Source: an uncultured Mesonia sp. (GTDB lineage: Bacteria > Bacteroidota > Bacteroidia > Flavobacteriales > Flavobacteriaceae). From it: a stretch of DNA of 64,000 nucleotides. Location of the stretch: contig CATQIB010000006.1 in assembly GCA_958296185.1 (NCBI GenBank), positions 219,206-283,205 of the forward strand. Direction: 5' to 3'. This document shows, piece after piece, positions 1-10,978 of the stretch. The position numbers and the translations under genes were made by a program. Below the pieces are notes generated by a model. The model was not told where the DNA came from, did not search any database, and saw only the letters and a list, made by a program, of their open reading frames with translations. Positions within the stretch are counted from its first letter, which is position 1. The number at the start of each line of letters is the position of its first letter.

Positions 1-1465
<1,465 letters not shown>

Positions 1466-1490
1466 CATATTTTAGCTTCGTTTAAAAAAA

Positions 1491-1517
1491 ACCTGCTTAT
1501 TACAGCAGGTTTTTTTA
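1491..1517 (+). terminator. Rho-independent terminator after gyrB
   Basis: A 7-bp perfect stem (ACCTGCT 1491-1497 with AGCAGGT 1504-1510), a 6-nt loop and a run of T. It lies about 25 nt after the gyrB stop. Confidence 0.85.
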
Positions 1518-1553
1518 TAGAAAAAAATGTACATTTAACAAAAATTAACGCTT

Positions 1554-2567
1554 TTGATTGTTAGAACCTATTCCTTATGCATTCTTTTTTTGATTAGCTG
1601 TCAAATTCAGGCGCAAGAAGATTTAAATACATTTGTCGAGCATTTAGTTAAAGATGTGAGTCAATTTGGTGAAGCTTTTGTAGATCCTGCTGCAAGTGGG
1701 CTAATGTTTAATGTGAGCAATGCTTGGTATAGTTCGGCTAAGACCAAAAAATGGGGTGAATTAGATTTTAGCCTGGCCTCTAATATAACCTTTGTAGATC
1801 GTAGCAAAAATAGTTTTACCCTCAACACAAAAGATTATTATAATTTAAGATTTAAAGATGGTAGTGACATTAAAGATGTAGCCAGCATCTTTGGTGCAAA
1901 CGAGCCAGATGTAAATGTATTGATAGATTATCAAGTAGGAGATGAGCAGGAAGTTATCGAAATAAGATTGCCCCAAGGTGTAGACGAAAATTTTAGATTG
2001 GCTCCGCAGGTTTTTATGCAAGCTGATATTGGTTTGCCTTGGGCTAGCGAGCTTAAATTGAGGTATTCACCAAATATCGCTTATGGTCCAATCGAGCGTA
2101 GTATGTGGGGGCTAGGTTTGCAACACGAACTCACCCATTGGTTCAAAACCGAAAACTGGTCTTTGTCTGCCTTAATCGCTTTCAATAAATTTGAAGGCTT
2201 TTTTGACACAAAGGAGTCTGGTGAAATTCAAAATGAGAAGCAAGGAATCAATACGCAGATGGATATTGTACATGCTGCTCTCATAGTGTCAAAAGTTTTA
2301 GGAAAGTTTGATTTTTATGGAGGGGGAGGTTTTTTTACTGCGAAAGCCACTACGCATTTTAATGGTGTTTATGAAATTGATAGACAAAATGAATTATTTC
2401 AATCCCTTGTGAAAAAGTTTTCTGTTGAAAATAAAGCAACCAATTTCAATTTTACTGCAGGTGTAAAATACAATATTAGCAGTGCCTTAAGTACAAGATT
2501 AGCTGCAAGTTTACAGCAATTCTACGCCATTCATTTAGGGGTTTCCTATAAAATATATTATAGATGA
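1554..2567 (+). CDS. DUF6588 family secreted/outer-envelope protein (copy 1)
   Basis: Protein of 337 residues with an N-terminal signal peptide (hydrophobic core LCILFLISC, likely cleavage after QAQ). The start is TTG: an in-frame stop lies at 1536 and the next ATG is deep inside the conserved part. After a helical opening segment it carries the pattern of the flavobacterial DUF6588 family: a 'P-A-x-S/T-G/T-L' segment near residue 45, a conserved GxxEPDVNVL segment, then alternating amphipathic strands ending in an aromatic residue, compatible with an outer-membrane beta-barrel. Function is unknown. It is followed by a paralogue with which it overlaps by 4 nt (ATGA), so the two are translationally coupled. 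A Cys in the signal region (SCQ) could suggest a lipobox, but a signal peptidase I site fits better. Confidence 0.75.
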   Translation: MIVRTYSLCILFLISCQIQAQEDLNTFVEHLVKDVSQFGEAFVDPAASGLMFNVSNAWYSSAKTKKWGELDFSLASNITFVDRSKNSFTLNTKDYYNLRFKDGSDIKDVASIFGANEPDVNVLIDYQVGDEQEVIEIRLPQGVDENFRLAPQVFMQADIGLPWASELKLRYSPNIAYGPIERSMWGLGLQHELTHWFKTENWSLSALIAFNKFEGFFDTKESGEIQNEKQGINTQMDIVHAALIVSKVLGKFDFYGGGGFFTAKATTHFNGVYEIDRQNELFQSLVKKFSVENKATNFNFTAGVKYNISSALSTRLAASLQQFYAIHLGVSYKIYYR

Positions 2568-3586
2568 TAAACAAGTCAATTTTTAAGACAGGAATTCTGA
2601 CGTCACTTTTATTAATTGGATTCATCGCTAAGGCGCAGACAGAGGTTCAAGATATTCTGCAAGCCGGTTTAAGTGACGCCAAAACCTACCTTGGAAAATA
2701 TATAGAACCAGCAACTTCAACCCTGGGTTACTTGGTAAATACAGGCTGGTATTATCGAGGTAAAGCAAAAGATGCGGGACGTTTTGAGCTTTCGCTGATT
2801 GCTAATGCAGCTTTTTTACCAGAAGAAAAGCAAAGATTTTTATTTAGAGAATCAGATTATGAACATTTGATTTTGCCCTCTGGTCAAAAACAAGATTATG
2901 TGCCAACTTTAATGGGCTCTAAAGAAAGTGTAAATGTTTTGGTGCGATTTGAGGATGAAAACGGAGATACGCAAAGTTTTTCATTAATGTTGCCTGGTGG
3001 CTTACTAGATGAAAAACTTAACACTGTGCCTTCGGCATTTCTACAAGGATCGGTTGGTTTAGGATGGGGCCTTGAACTTAAGGCTCGAGTGATACCTAAA
3101 ATTAATTATGACGATGTAGAAACTGGACTTTATGGGGCTGGACTGCAATATGAAATCTCAGGGTTGTTTAGCAAAAAAGATGATGCTAATATTGCTGTTT
3201 CATTGTTAGCTGGTTACACCAGGCTTGAGGCTAGTTATGCCTTAGAATCTGCACAGGTTTCATCCGCGAAAGCGAACTTAGAATCAAATGTTTCGGCCTG
3301 GCAATTTGCTTTAGTAGGTTCTACCAATTTTAAAACTTTGAATTTTTATGGGGGCCTAAACTATAATCTGCAAAATAGAGAGACTGGTTTAATGGGGCGT
3401 TATACTATAAGTGAGGGGGAGTTGGCAGGACAAACCATTACCAATCCGTTTACAATAGTTCAAGATGATGCTGTGGTCTCAGGAACCTTGGGTTTGAATC
3501 TGCGGCTTGGTTTTTTTGACCTGAACGCAGCCTATAATTTTCAAGAGATAAATACCCTAAATGTGGGATTAAATTTTGGTATTTAA
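2564..3586 (+). CDS. DUF6588 family secreted/outer-envelope protein (copy 2)
   Basis: Protein of 340 residues, paralogous to the preceding gene and coupled to it by an ATGA overlap. Signal peptide with core LTSLLLIGFIAKAQ. Shared landmarks are the YIEPATSTLGYLVN segment (copy 1: FVDPAASGLMFNVS), the GSKESVNVLV segment (copy 1: GANEPDVNVL) and a predicted barrel of alternating strands in the second half. The two copies are clearly diverged at residue level, so this is an old tandem duplication. Function is unknown; periplasmic or outer-membrane location is inferred from the signal peptide and strand pattern. Confidence 0.78.
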   Translation: MINKSIFKTGILTSLLLIGFIAKAQTEVQDILQAGLSDAKTYLGKYIEPATSTLGYLVNTGWYYRGKAKDAGRFELSLIANAAFLPEEKQRFLFRESDYEHLILPSGQKQDYVPTLMGSKESVNVLVRFEDENGDTQSFSLMLPGGLLDEKLNTVPSAFLQGSVGLGWGLELKARVIPKINYDDVETGLYGAGLQYEISGLFSKKDDANIAVSLLAGYTRLEASYALESAQVSSAKANLESNVSAWQFALVGSTNFKTLNFYGGLNYNLQNRETGLMGRYTISEGELAGQTITNPFTIVQDDAVVSGTLGLNLRLGFFDLNAAYNFQEINTLNVGLNFGI

Positions 3587-3667
3587 AGTCTGCATTTAGC
3601 TATAAAATAAATGCTTTTTGTATTTTAGCATCTCAAAATCATTCAATTAATTAAAATATATAAAACT

Positions 3668-4594
3668 ATGAAAGTTACTGTTGTAGGTGCAGGAGCAGTT
3701 GGTGCTAGTTGTGCAGAGTATATCGCTATTAAGAATTTTGCTTCAGAAGTGGTATTGTTAGACATTAAAGAAGATTACGCAGAAGGGAAAGCGATGGATT
3801 TGATGCAAACCGCCTCGTTAAACGGATTTGACACCAAGATAACTGGAAGCACAAACGATTATGCTAAGACGGCAGGCAGTGATATTGCTGTAATTACAAG
3901 TGGAATTCCACGTAAACCAGGAATGACAAGAGAAGAACTTATTGGTATTAATGCGGGAATTGTAAAAGAGGTTTCTAGCAACATTATTAAGCATTCTCCA
4001 GATGTTATAATCATTGTAGTAAGTAACCCAATGGATACAATGACCTATTTAGTGCATAAAACTACCAATTTACCTAAGAATAGAATCATTGGTATGGGAG
4101 GGGCTTTAGATAGTGCACGATTTAAATATAGATTAGCAGAGGCTTTAGAGGCTCCAATTTCTGATGTAGACGGTATGGTGATTGGAGGGCACAGCGATAA
4201 AGGAATGGTTCCCTTAACGCGTTTGGCAACTCGCAATAGTGTGCTGGTTTCAGAATTTATTTCTGACGAGCGTTTAAATCAAGTGGCTGCAGATACTAAA
4301 GTAGGCGGAGCAACCTTGACCAAGATGTTAGGGACTAGTGCTTGGTATGCGCCAGGAGCCGCGGTTTCTGGTTTAGTACAGGCAATCGCGTGTGACCAGA
4401 AAAAAATGTTTCCTTGTTCTACGCTTTTAGAGGGTGAGTACGGATTAAACGATCTTTGTATTGGAACCCCTGTAATTTTAGGTAGAAATGGAATTGAAAA
4501 GATTGTTGAAATCGAACTAGATGAAAACGAAAAGAATCAACTTCACGAAAGTGCTGAGGGTGTTAAAAAAACAAACGGTTTATTAGATTTGTAA
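3668..4594 (+). CDS. mdh: Malate dehydrogenase (NAD-dependent)
   Basis: TCA-cycle enzyme interconverting malate and oxaloacetate, cytosolic. At 308 residues it has the length of the LDH-like (tetrameric, MDH type 3) subfamily. Seen: the Rossmann glycine motif VGAGAVG at residues 6-12, Asp32 for NAD selectivity, substrate arginines Arg82 and Arg88 in the PRKPGMTRE loop (an Arg at the first position marks malate over lactate), Asn120 in VSNPMD, Arg151, and the catalytic His175 in GGHSDKG. Monocistronic between the DUF6588 pair and secDF, with a long hairpin after the stop. Confidence 0.96.
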   Translation: MKVTVVGAGAVGASCAEYIAIKNFASEVVLLDIKEDYAEGKAMDLMQTASLNGFDTKITGSTNDYAKTAGSDIAVITSGIPRKPGMTREELIGINAGIVKEVSSNIIKHSPDVIIIVVSNPMDTMTYLVHKTTNLPKNRIIGMGGALDSARFKYRLAEALEAPISDVDGMVIGGHSDKGMVPLTRLATRNSVLVSEFISDERLNQVAADTKVGGATLTKMLGTSAWYAPGAAVSGLVQAIACDQKKMFPCSTLLEGEYGLNDLCIGTPVILGRNGIEKIVEIELDENEKNQLHESAEGVKKTNGLLDL

Positions 4595-4612
4595 ACCACA
4601 ATATATCAAGAT

Positions 4613-4680
4613 AGGCTGTTTAAAAAAAAATATTTTGTCTTCTAGCAAGATGATATTAAGTTTTTTAGACAGCCTTATTT
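4613..4680 (+). terminator. Long-stem hairpin downstream of mdh
   Basis: A 15-bp stem with one T-G wobble pairs 4613-4627 (AGGCTGTTTAAAAAA) with 4661-4675, enclosing a 33-nt AT-rich loop. It sits 18 nt after the mdh stop and is followed by TTATTT. It probably ends or stabilises the mdh transcript; the large loop is unusual for an intrinsic terminator. Confidence 0.55.
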
Positions 4681-4703
4681 GTGAAATTTATCTTTATAAA
4701 AAT

Positions 4704-4735
4704 ATTGGCAATTCTTTTTCGAAAGCCTATATTTG
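4704..4735 (+). promoter_or_regulatory. Bacteroidota-type promoter for secDF
   Basis: The -7 element TATATTTG (4728-4735) matches the Bacteroidota consensus TAnnTTTG. An ATTG at 4704-4707 sits 20 nt upstream, in the place of the -33 TTTG element. The secDF ATG is at 4777. Confidence 0.6.
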
Positions 4736-4776
4736 TCCGTTTTATAAAAATAAACTATTAATTAACTTAAAGAATA

Positions 4777-7700
4777 ATGCAGAATAAGGGAATAATCAAG
4801 CTATTCGCAATTCTATTCGGTTTGGTAAGTATTTACCAATTATCGTTTACATTTATCGCAAACAGTGTCGAGGAAGACGCAGAGGCATATGCGAAGCAAA
4901 AAATAAGCACTGAGGTTCAAAATTACTCAAGTTTAAGAGAAATTGAAGAAGGTAGATATCTAGATTCTGTAGGGAATCAAGAGATATTTGCTGGTATAAC
5001 CTACAATACCTCAAAAGACAAAGAATTAAATAAGGGGTTAGATCTTAAAGGAGGTATAAATGTTATTTTACAGATTTCTGTAAAAGACATTTTAAGAGAA
5101 TTGGCGAACAATTCTAAAGATCCTGCCTTTAATAAAGCTTTAGCTAGAGCCGATGAGTTGCAAAAAGAATCGCAAGATGATTATGTAAACTTATTTTTTG
5201 AAGCATTTGAAGAGACGCCTGATGCCAAAATGGCCTCACCTGATGTTTTTGCCAATAAAAATTTGAGCGACGATATCAATTTTGAGATGAGTAATGCTCA
5301 AGTAAAACCAATCATTAGAAAACGTATAGATGAAAGTATAACTTCGGCATTTGAAGTACTTAGAAAGCGTATTGATAAGTTTGGTGTTACCCAACCAAAT
5401 ATTCAACGTTTGGGTAATTCTGGAAGAATCTTGGTAGAGCTTCCGGGAGCAAAAGATATAGATCGAGTTAAAAAATTACTTCAAAGTACAGCTCAGTTAG
5501 AATTTTGGCATGTATTCAAAGGGCAGGAATTAGCCCCCTTCTTGGCGCAAGCAAACGCTAAGTTGAAGGAAATGCAAGCATCAAAAACAGAAGAAGTAGC
5601 AAATGATAAGCCACAAGATTCTACAAGTACAGATCAAGATATTGATGATCTTATCGCAGATGCGGAAACTGATGATGCTGCTGATATCGCTAAAAATAAT
5701 CCTTTGTTTAGTAAATTACAGCCTGTTGCTGGTCAAGGGCCAGTTTTAGGAACTGCAAATATTAAAGATACGGCTGCGGTTGGCGCTTACCTAAGAATGC
5801 CACAAATTCGCAATTTGCTTCCCGCTAATCAGCGTTATGCAAAATTTGTTTGGGGAAAACCAGTAAACGGCAGCGAATTTATTGACTTATATGCTCTAAA
5901 GGCGAATAAAACCAATACACCAGACCTTAGTGGTGGAGTAATTACTAACGCTACCCAAACGTATGATCAATTGGGGAGAATAGCGGTTTCTATGGAGATG
6001 AACGGGAAAGGAGCAAAAACCTGGGAAGAAATGACTACGGTAGCCTTCAACAACCAATCTCAAATTGCTATTGTTTTAGATGATATTGTATATTCTGCAC
6101 CAGGAATTTCGAGTGGTCCAATCTCAGGGGGTCGTAGTGAAATAACAGGTAGTTTTACGATTACTGAGGGGCAAGATTTGGCCAATGTTTTGCGTGCGGG
6201 TAAACTTCCAGCTTCAGCAGATATCGTGCAAAGTGAGGTGGTAGGACCTTCTTTAGGTCAAGAAGCAATAGATAGTGGTATTCTTTCTTTTGCTATAGCA
6301 CTAGCTTTTGTCCTACTTTGGATGGTGTTTTATTACGGGAAAGCAGGTCTTTTTGCAGATGTTGCCTTAGCCGTTAATATCTTATTTATCTTTGGTATTT
6401 TGGCAGGATTAGGCGCTGTACTTACACTTCCAGGTATTGCTGGTATTGTTCTGACCATTGGTATGTCTGTAGATGCCAACGTACTTATTTTTGAACGTAT
6501 TCGAGAAGAACTTGCCAAAGGTAAAGCGCAAGTGGACGCGATTAAAGACGGATTTAGCAATGCTTTATCCTCTATTTTAGACGCCAATATTACAACTGGT
6601 CTTACCGGAATTATTCTATTGGTTTTTGGAACTGGACCTATTAAAGGTTTCGCTACAACCTTGTTAATTGGTATTTGTACATCTTTATTTACGGCTATTT
6701 TTATTACTCGTTTGTTTATTGGCGGTTACGGTAAAAACGGTAAATCATTAGATTTTGCTACTGCAGCAACTAAAAATCTGTTTAAAAATGTAAATATCAA
6801 GTTCATTGTAAAACGTAAGATTTCTTATGTTGTTTCAGGGATTTTAGTTGTAGCCAGTGTGGCAGCCTTATTTACTACTGGGCTTAATCAAGGGGTAGAT
6901 TTTGTGGGAGGAAGAACCTATACCGTTCGTTTTGATAAATCAGTTACTGCTTCAGAAATTGAGACCAAATTGGTAGATGTTTTTGGTAGTGCAGAAGCTA
7001 AAACTTTTGGAGCCGATAATCAGTTAAAAATTACCACGAAATATAAGGTAGAAGAAGAAGGTACAGAAGTAGATAATGAAATAAGCAATATGCTGTTTGA
7101 TGCGCTTAAAGCGGATTTACCGGAAGGATTAACTTACGAAGAATTTAACCTTTCAAGTGGAGAAGGTCACCAAGTTGGAGTGATGTCTTCTATGAAAGTA
7201 GGGCCTACCATAGCAGATGATATTAAAAAAGCTTCTGTTTGGGCCGTGTTAGGTTCATTAATCGTTGTATTCTTATATATTTTATTCAGATTTAGAAAGT
7301 GGCAATTTAGTTTAGGAGCGGTAGCTGCGGTATTCCACGATGTTGTTATAATTTTAGGAATATTTTCAATTGCAAAAGGTTTTATGCCTTTTAGCATGGA
7401 AATAGATCAAGCCTTTATTGCGGCTATTTTAACGGTTGTTGGATATTCATTAAATGATACGGTGGTAGTATTCGATCGTATTAGAGAGTATTTTAATGAG
7501 CACACCACTTGGCCTTTTAAGAAAACTATTAATGCTGCTTTGAATAGTACCATTAGTAGAACAGTGAATACATCGTTAACAACGCTTATTGTTTTATTAG
7601 CAATTTTCATCTTTGGTGGAGAAAGCATTCGAGGATTCATGTTTGCATTAATTATTGGTGTGTTAGTAGGTACTTACTCATCTTTGTTTATCGCAACACC

Positions 7701-7785
7701 CTTAATGTATGATACGGCTAAGAAGAAAAGCGATGAGTTATTAGCTAAAAAAGAGGAAGAAATTGAAGAAGAAGTTATAGCTTAA
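4777..7785 (+). CDS. secDF: Protein translocase subunit SecDF (fused)
   Basis: Inner-membrane component that uses the proton gradient to finish export of preproteins through SecYEG. At 1002 residues it is a fusion of SecD (about 1-690) and SecF (about 695-985), as is normal in Bacteroidota. Seen: N-terminal membrane anchor, the SecD D1 motif LNKGLDLKGGINVIL near residue 90, the periplasmic P1 domain, a SecD membrane bundle from about residue 505 (VLLWMVFYYGKAG, MSVDANVLIFERIREEL), then the SecF signature GVDFVGGRTY and a second bundle with GYSLNDTVVVFDRIRE. A hydrophilic Asp-rich insert (residues about 270-305) interrupts the P1 region. Preceded by a good promoter and followed by a strong terminator, so probably monocistronic. 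Confidence 0.96.
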   Translation: MQNKGIIKLFAILFGLVSIYQLSFTFIANSVEEDAEAYAKQKISTEVQNYSSLREIEEGRYLDSVGNQEIFAGITYNTSKDKELNKGLDLKGGINVILQISVKDILRELANNSKDPAFNKALARADELQKESQDDYVNLFFEAFEETPDAKMASPDVFANKNLSDDINFEMSNAQVKPIIRKRIDESITSAFEVLRKRIDKFGVTQPNIQRLGNSGRILVELPGAKDIDRVKKLLQSTAQLEFWHVFKGQELAPFLAQANAKLKEMQASKTEEVANDKPQDSTSTDQDIDDLIADAETDDAADIAKNNPLFSKLQPVAGQGPVLGTANIKDTAAVGAYLRMPQIRNLLPANQRYAKFVWGKPVNGSEFIDLYALKANKTNTPDLSGGVITNATQTYDQLGRIAVSMEMNGKGAKTWEEMTTVAFNNQSQIAIVLDDIVYSAPGISSGPISGGRSEITGSFTITEGQDLANVLRAGKLPASADIVQSEVVGPSLGQEAIDSGILSFAIALAFVLLWMVFYYGKAGLFADVALAVNILFIFGILAGLGAVLTLPGIAGIVLTIGMSVDANVLIFERIREELAKGKAQVDAIKDGFSNALSSILDANITTGLTGIILLVFGTGPIKGFATTLLIGICTSLFTAIFITRLFIGGYGKNGKSLDFATAATKNLFKNVNIKFIVKRKISYVVSGILVVASVAALFTTGLNQGVDFVGGRTYTVRFDKSVTASEIETKLVDVFGSAEAKTFGADNQLKITTKYKVEEEGTEVDNEISNMLFDALKADLPEGLTYEEFNLSSGEGHQVGVMSSMKVGPTIADDIKKASVWAVLGSLIVVFLYILFRFRKWQFSLGAVAAVFHDVVIILGIFSIAKGFMPFSMEIDQAFIAAILTVVGYSLNDTVVVFDRIREYFNEHTTWPFKKTINAALNSTISRTVNTSLTTLIVLLAIFIFGGESIRGFMFALIIGVLVGTYSSLFIATPLMYDTAKKKSDELLAKKEEEIEEEVIA

Positions 7786-7811
7786 ATCTTGCTCAAATAA
7801 ATATTTAAAAA

Positions 7812-7848
7812 AAAGTTGCTTCACTAATTGAAGCAACTTTTTTTTTAA
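7812..7848 (+). terminator. Rho-independent terminator after secDF
   Basis: An 11-bp perfect stem (7812-7822 with 7830-7840) with a 7-nt loop, followed by a run of T to about 7846. Confidence 0.9.
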
Positions 7849-8246
7849 AACCATTTTTCTGAGAAATAATATATCTTTTCGCATCAATGGGAATCCCGAA
7901 AAAACAAAGAGTTAAAAAACGGATTGTGGTTTAGAATTTTTCAATTACCTGTTCAGAAACTTTTAGAGGTTCATCGAAATACAGTGCAGAAATCAACAAA
8001 ATAAGCTAAAATAATAATGGTTTAAAAGGACCCAGTAGCAACCTTAATTTTTTTTAATGGATTTAAAAGGGTTGTTGTAATTGGCCGTTATTGTCTTCGT
8101 ACTTTATTTGTTTTGTAATTCAATAAGTAAACGTACATACTAGTCTTATTATTTGCGGTGACCTATATTTTAAAATTCGCTTTACGGAAATGTCGAATCT
8201 AAGCATTCAGGTTTAGGTTTACCTGATTAATCGATTTTTTCATCAT
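7849..8246. other. Gene-free stretch between secDF and lgt terminators
   Basis: About 400 bases between two facing terminators, AT-rich. No ORF has a recognisable product. A short open frame around 7882-8004 and a 15-codon ATG frame at 7887 show no family resemblance. No repeat or RNA structure stood out. It may be decayed sequence. Confidence 0.5.
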
Positions 8247-8274
8247 AAAAAAAACAGTAAAATATCTTTTACTG
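8247..8274 (-). terminator. Rho-independent terminator after lgt (minus strand)
   Basis: An 8-bp perfect stem CAGTAAAA/TTTTACTG (8255-8262 with 8267-8274) with a 4-nt loop. A run of eight A on the plus strand at 8247-8254 gives the U tract on the minus transcript. It lies about 45 nt beyond the lgt stop. Confidence 0.85.
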
Positions 8275-8319
8275 GTTACATAATAAAGTCCGGTTAAGTT
8301 TCCTTTAAGGGAGGCAATA

Positions 8320-9144
8320 TTAATTCTTCGAGAATTGTTGCTGGGCGCGAACAATTAATAATAAACCGATGGCAATGAAAGGTAAACTTAGCCATTGACC
8401 TGTATTTAAAGCCCATTCGGCACGTTGATCTACTTGTGCTTCCTTAACAAATTCTACCATAAAGCGAACACTCCAGAGCATTACTAAAAATGCCCCGAAG
8501 ATAAAACCAAGTTTTTCTTTACTATTGGTGCTCCAATAAAGATAAGAAAGGATTATGAACACGATAACATAACAGCCGGCCTCATATAATTGCGCTGGAT
8601 GTCTGGGGAAATTTTCTCCCAATTGTGCAAAAATTACTCCATAGTCTGAAAAAGTAGGTTTACCTATAATTTCAGAATTAATAAAATTACCTATCCGAAT
8701 AAAAACCCCACCAATGGCAACAGGTAATACAATGCGATCTAGTATAAATAGCATTGGTTTTTTTAGAATTTTTTTGGAATACAGATACATCGCTAAGATA
8801 ATACCTATGGCCGCACCGTGACTGGCCAAACCTTGAAAACCTGTAAATTCAAATTCTGGATTAAATCTGGCTGGTAAAAGAATAGATAATGGGTCTTCAA
8901 AAATTAATTCAGATTGATAAAAGAAAACATGGCCTAAGCGAGCTCCTAGTAGCGTCGCGATAACGGTATAAAGAAATAAAGGATCTAGTTTTTCTTCCGA
9001 AATATTTTCGTGGGCAAACATCTTTTTGATGATATACCACCCCAATGCAAACGCAATAACATACATCATACTGTAATATCTAAGCGTAAAAAAGCCTAAA
9101 TCAATTCCTAAAGACGGATCCCATACTATGGCATTACTTATCAT
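8320..9144 (-). CDS. lgt: Prolipoprotein diacylglyceryl transferase
   Basis: Inner-membrane enzyme that moves diacylglycerol from phosphatidylglycerol onto the lipobox cysteine of prelipoproteins, the first step of lipoprotein maturation. It has 274 residues, normal length, and about seven hydrophobic segments. Family landmarks seen: LGARLGHVFFY, the SHGAAIG segment (usually HGG or HGA) and the signature RIGNFINSEIIGKPT, which carries the essential Arg and Glu. The window encodes several lipoproteins it could process. Last gene of the minus-strand run cysS-yidD-lgt, with its own terminator. Confidence 0.96.
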   Translation of the reverse strand: MISNAIVWDPSLGIDLGFFTLRYYSMMYVIAFALGWYIIKKMFAHENISEEKLDPLFLYTVIATLLGARLGHVFFYQSELIFEDPLSILLPARFNPEFEFTGFQGLASHGAAIGIILAMYLYSKKILKKPMLFILDRIVLPVAIGGVFIRIGNFINSEIIGKPTFSDYGVIFAQLGENFPRHPAQLYEAGCYVIVFIILSYLYWSTNSKEKLGFIFGAFLVMLWSVRFMVEFVKEAQVDQRAEWALNTGQWLSLPFIAIGLLLIVRAQQQFSKN

Positions 9145-9229
9145 ATACTAATTTTTACTGTTGACAGCGTAAATATAAGGATATATTTAGCTTAGAGTAG
9201 AGATTGTAGAATTAAATCCGTTGTTTGAA

Positions 9230-9454
9230 TTAAGGAACGGGATCATAGCCACTTTCTCCCCAAGGATGACATTTTAAGAATCTTTTAAAGCTTAAATAAC
9301 CACCTTTAAATAATCCATGTTTTTTTAGTGCTTCTTGTGCGTAAGAAGAACAGGTTGGACTAAATCGACAAGTCGCAGGTGTAAGCGGCGAGATAAATTT
9401 TTTATAGAGCCAAATTAAAGCTAAGAAAGGCGTTATAAATATTTTCTTAATCAT
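9230..9454 (-). CDS. yidD: Membrane protein insertion efficiency factor YidD
   Basis: Small membrane-associated protein that helps YidC/Sec insertion of membrane proteins. I chose ATG at 9454, giving 74 residues starting [10 protein letters not shown]; a start at 9481 would add nine unconserved residues. The family core is complete: amphipathic N-terminus, [18 protein letters not shown], the cysteine pattern [11 protein letters not shown], and the end [13 protein letters not shown]. With this start the gene overlaps the end of cysS by 8 nt, implying coupled translation. Confidence 0.94.
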   Translation of the reverse strand: MIKKIFITPFLALIWLYKKFISPLTPATCRFSPTCSSYAQEALKKHGLFKGGYLSFKRFLKCHPWGESGYDPVP

Positions 9455-10940
9455 TTTTAATGGTAAAAGATGTGCCTTCACGGCTATCTTTTAACTGAAT
9501 ACCCACTTTATTAAGCTCATCTCTTATTAAGTCACTAAGTGCAAAATCTTTGTTGTCGCGAGCCTTTTTTCTTAAACTAATAAGTAATTCTACTAATTTT
9601 TCTACGCGATTTCTATCTTGATCACTAACAAGGTTAACATTAGGAATTAAGCCCATAACATCAAAAACAAAATCATGCATTGTTTTAGATAGAAGCGCTT
9701 TGTCTAAAGCGGTTATTTTCGCTTGATCTGTGCGAACTGCGTTTATCATTTTTACCGCTTCGAAAAGATGCGCAATTAGAATTGGACTATTAAAATCATC
9801 ATTCATAGCATCGTAGCAGTTTTGGCGCCATTTACTGATGTTCAAACTGCTTTGATTTGATTCGGGAAGTGATTCGACTAAACTTATGGCTTCCATTAAG
9901 CGATTAAAACCTTTTTCTGCCGCCTGCAGAGCTTCATCTGAAAAATCGAGAATACTTCTGTAGTTGGCCTGAAGCATAAAAAATCGAGTAACAGAGGGAC
10001 TATAAGATTTACTCAATACATCATTGTTACCAGAAAATAATTCTTTTGGTAAAATATTATTACCGGTACTTTTGGCCATTTTTTTACCATTTAAGGTAAG
10101 CATGTTGGCATGCATCCAATAGTTCACAGGAGACTTATCGTGTGCGGCTTCTCCTTGAGCAATTTCACATTCGTGGTGAGGGAATTTTAAGTCCATTCCT
10201 CCTCCGTGAATATCAAATGACTCTCCTAAATATTTGGAGCTCATTACGGTGCATTCTAGGTGCCAACCGGGAAACCCAACACCCCAAGGGGACGGCCAGC
10301 GCATAATGTGCTGCGGTTCAGCTTTTTTCCATAAAGCAAAATCTTGTGGATTCTTTTTATCTGATTGCCCGTCGAGTTCGCGGGTATTCGCAATCATATC
10401 TTCCAATTTTCTTTTGCTCAGAATACCATAGTGTTTACTTTGGTTATATTTTATAACATCAAAGTAAACAGAGCCGTTGGCTTCATAAGCTAAGCCTTTT
10501 TCAATAATTTTTTTGATCAGTTCTATTTGCTCAATAATATGACCTGTCGCAGTAGGCTCAATGCTTGGCGGTAAGTTATTGAATTGATGTAAAATTTGGT
10601 GAAAGTCTACCGTGTATTTTTGAACCACTTCCATGGGTTCAATTTCTTCTAAACGAGCCTTCTTTGCAATTCGATCTTCGCCAGTTTCGGCATCGTTTTC
10701 TAAATGACCAGCGTCTGTTATATTACGCACGTAACGCACTTTATACCCTAAATGCTTTAAATACCTGAAAACTAAATCAAAAGAAATAAAGGTTCGGCAG
10801 TTCCCTAAATGCACGTTACTGTAGACAGTGGGGCCACAAACATACATTCCCACATAATCTTTCGTGATAGGCTTAAAACGTTCTTTTTCTCCCGTAAGAG
10901 AATTGTAAATTTTTAACTCTTGATTTTCGTATAAGGGCAT
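9447..10940 (-). CDS. cysS: Cysteinyl-tRNA synthetase
   Basis: Class I aminoacyl-tRNA synthetase that charges tRNA-Cys. It has 497 residues. Seen: the zinc ligand region [13 protein letters not shown], whose HLGN is the HIGH signature; [10 protein letters not shown] and HHECEIAQ supplying the remaining zinc ligands; KMAKSTGNN as the KMSKS loop; and a C-terminal helical anticodon-binding domain with [16 protein letters not shown]. Start ATG at 10940. Upstream folE is 38 nt away on the same strand and may be cotranscribed; yidD overlaps the 3' end. Confidence 0.97.
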   Translation of the reverse strand: MPLYENQELKIYNSLTGEKERFKPITKDYVGMYVCGPTVYSNVHLGNCRTFISFDLVFRYLKHLGYKVRYVRNITDAGHLENDAETGEDRIAKKARLEEIEPMEVVQKYTVDFHQILHQFNNLPPSIEPTATGHIIEQIELIKKIIEKGLAYEANGSVYFDVIKYNQSKHYGILSKRKLEDMIANTRELDGQSDKKNPQDFALWKKAEPQHIMRWPSPWGVGFPGWHLECTVMSSKYLGESFDIHGGGMDLKFPHHECEIAQGEAAHDKSPVNYWMHANMLTLNGKKMAKSTGNNILPKELFSGNNDVLSKSYSPSVTRFFMLQANYRSILDFSDEALQAAEKGFNRLMEAISLVESLPESNQSSLNISKWRQNCYDAMNDDFNSPILIAHLFEAVKMINAVRTDQAKITALDKALLSKTMHDFVFDVMGLIPNVNLVSDQDRNRVEKLVELLISLRKKARDNKDFALSDLIRDELNKVGIQLKDSREGTSFTIKND

Positions 10941-10978
10941 GGGTATAATTTTTAACTTGGTGTAATGAATTTAAAATT

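Noticed and set aside
7882..8004. Open frame downstream of secDF that could be a gene remnant
   Set aside because: No start with conserved product and no similarity recognised; kept only as gene-free sequence.
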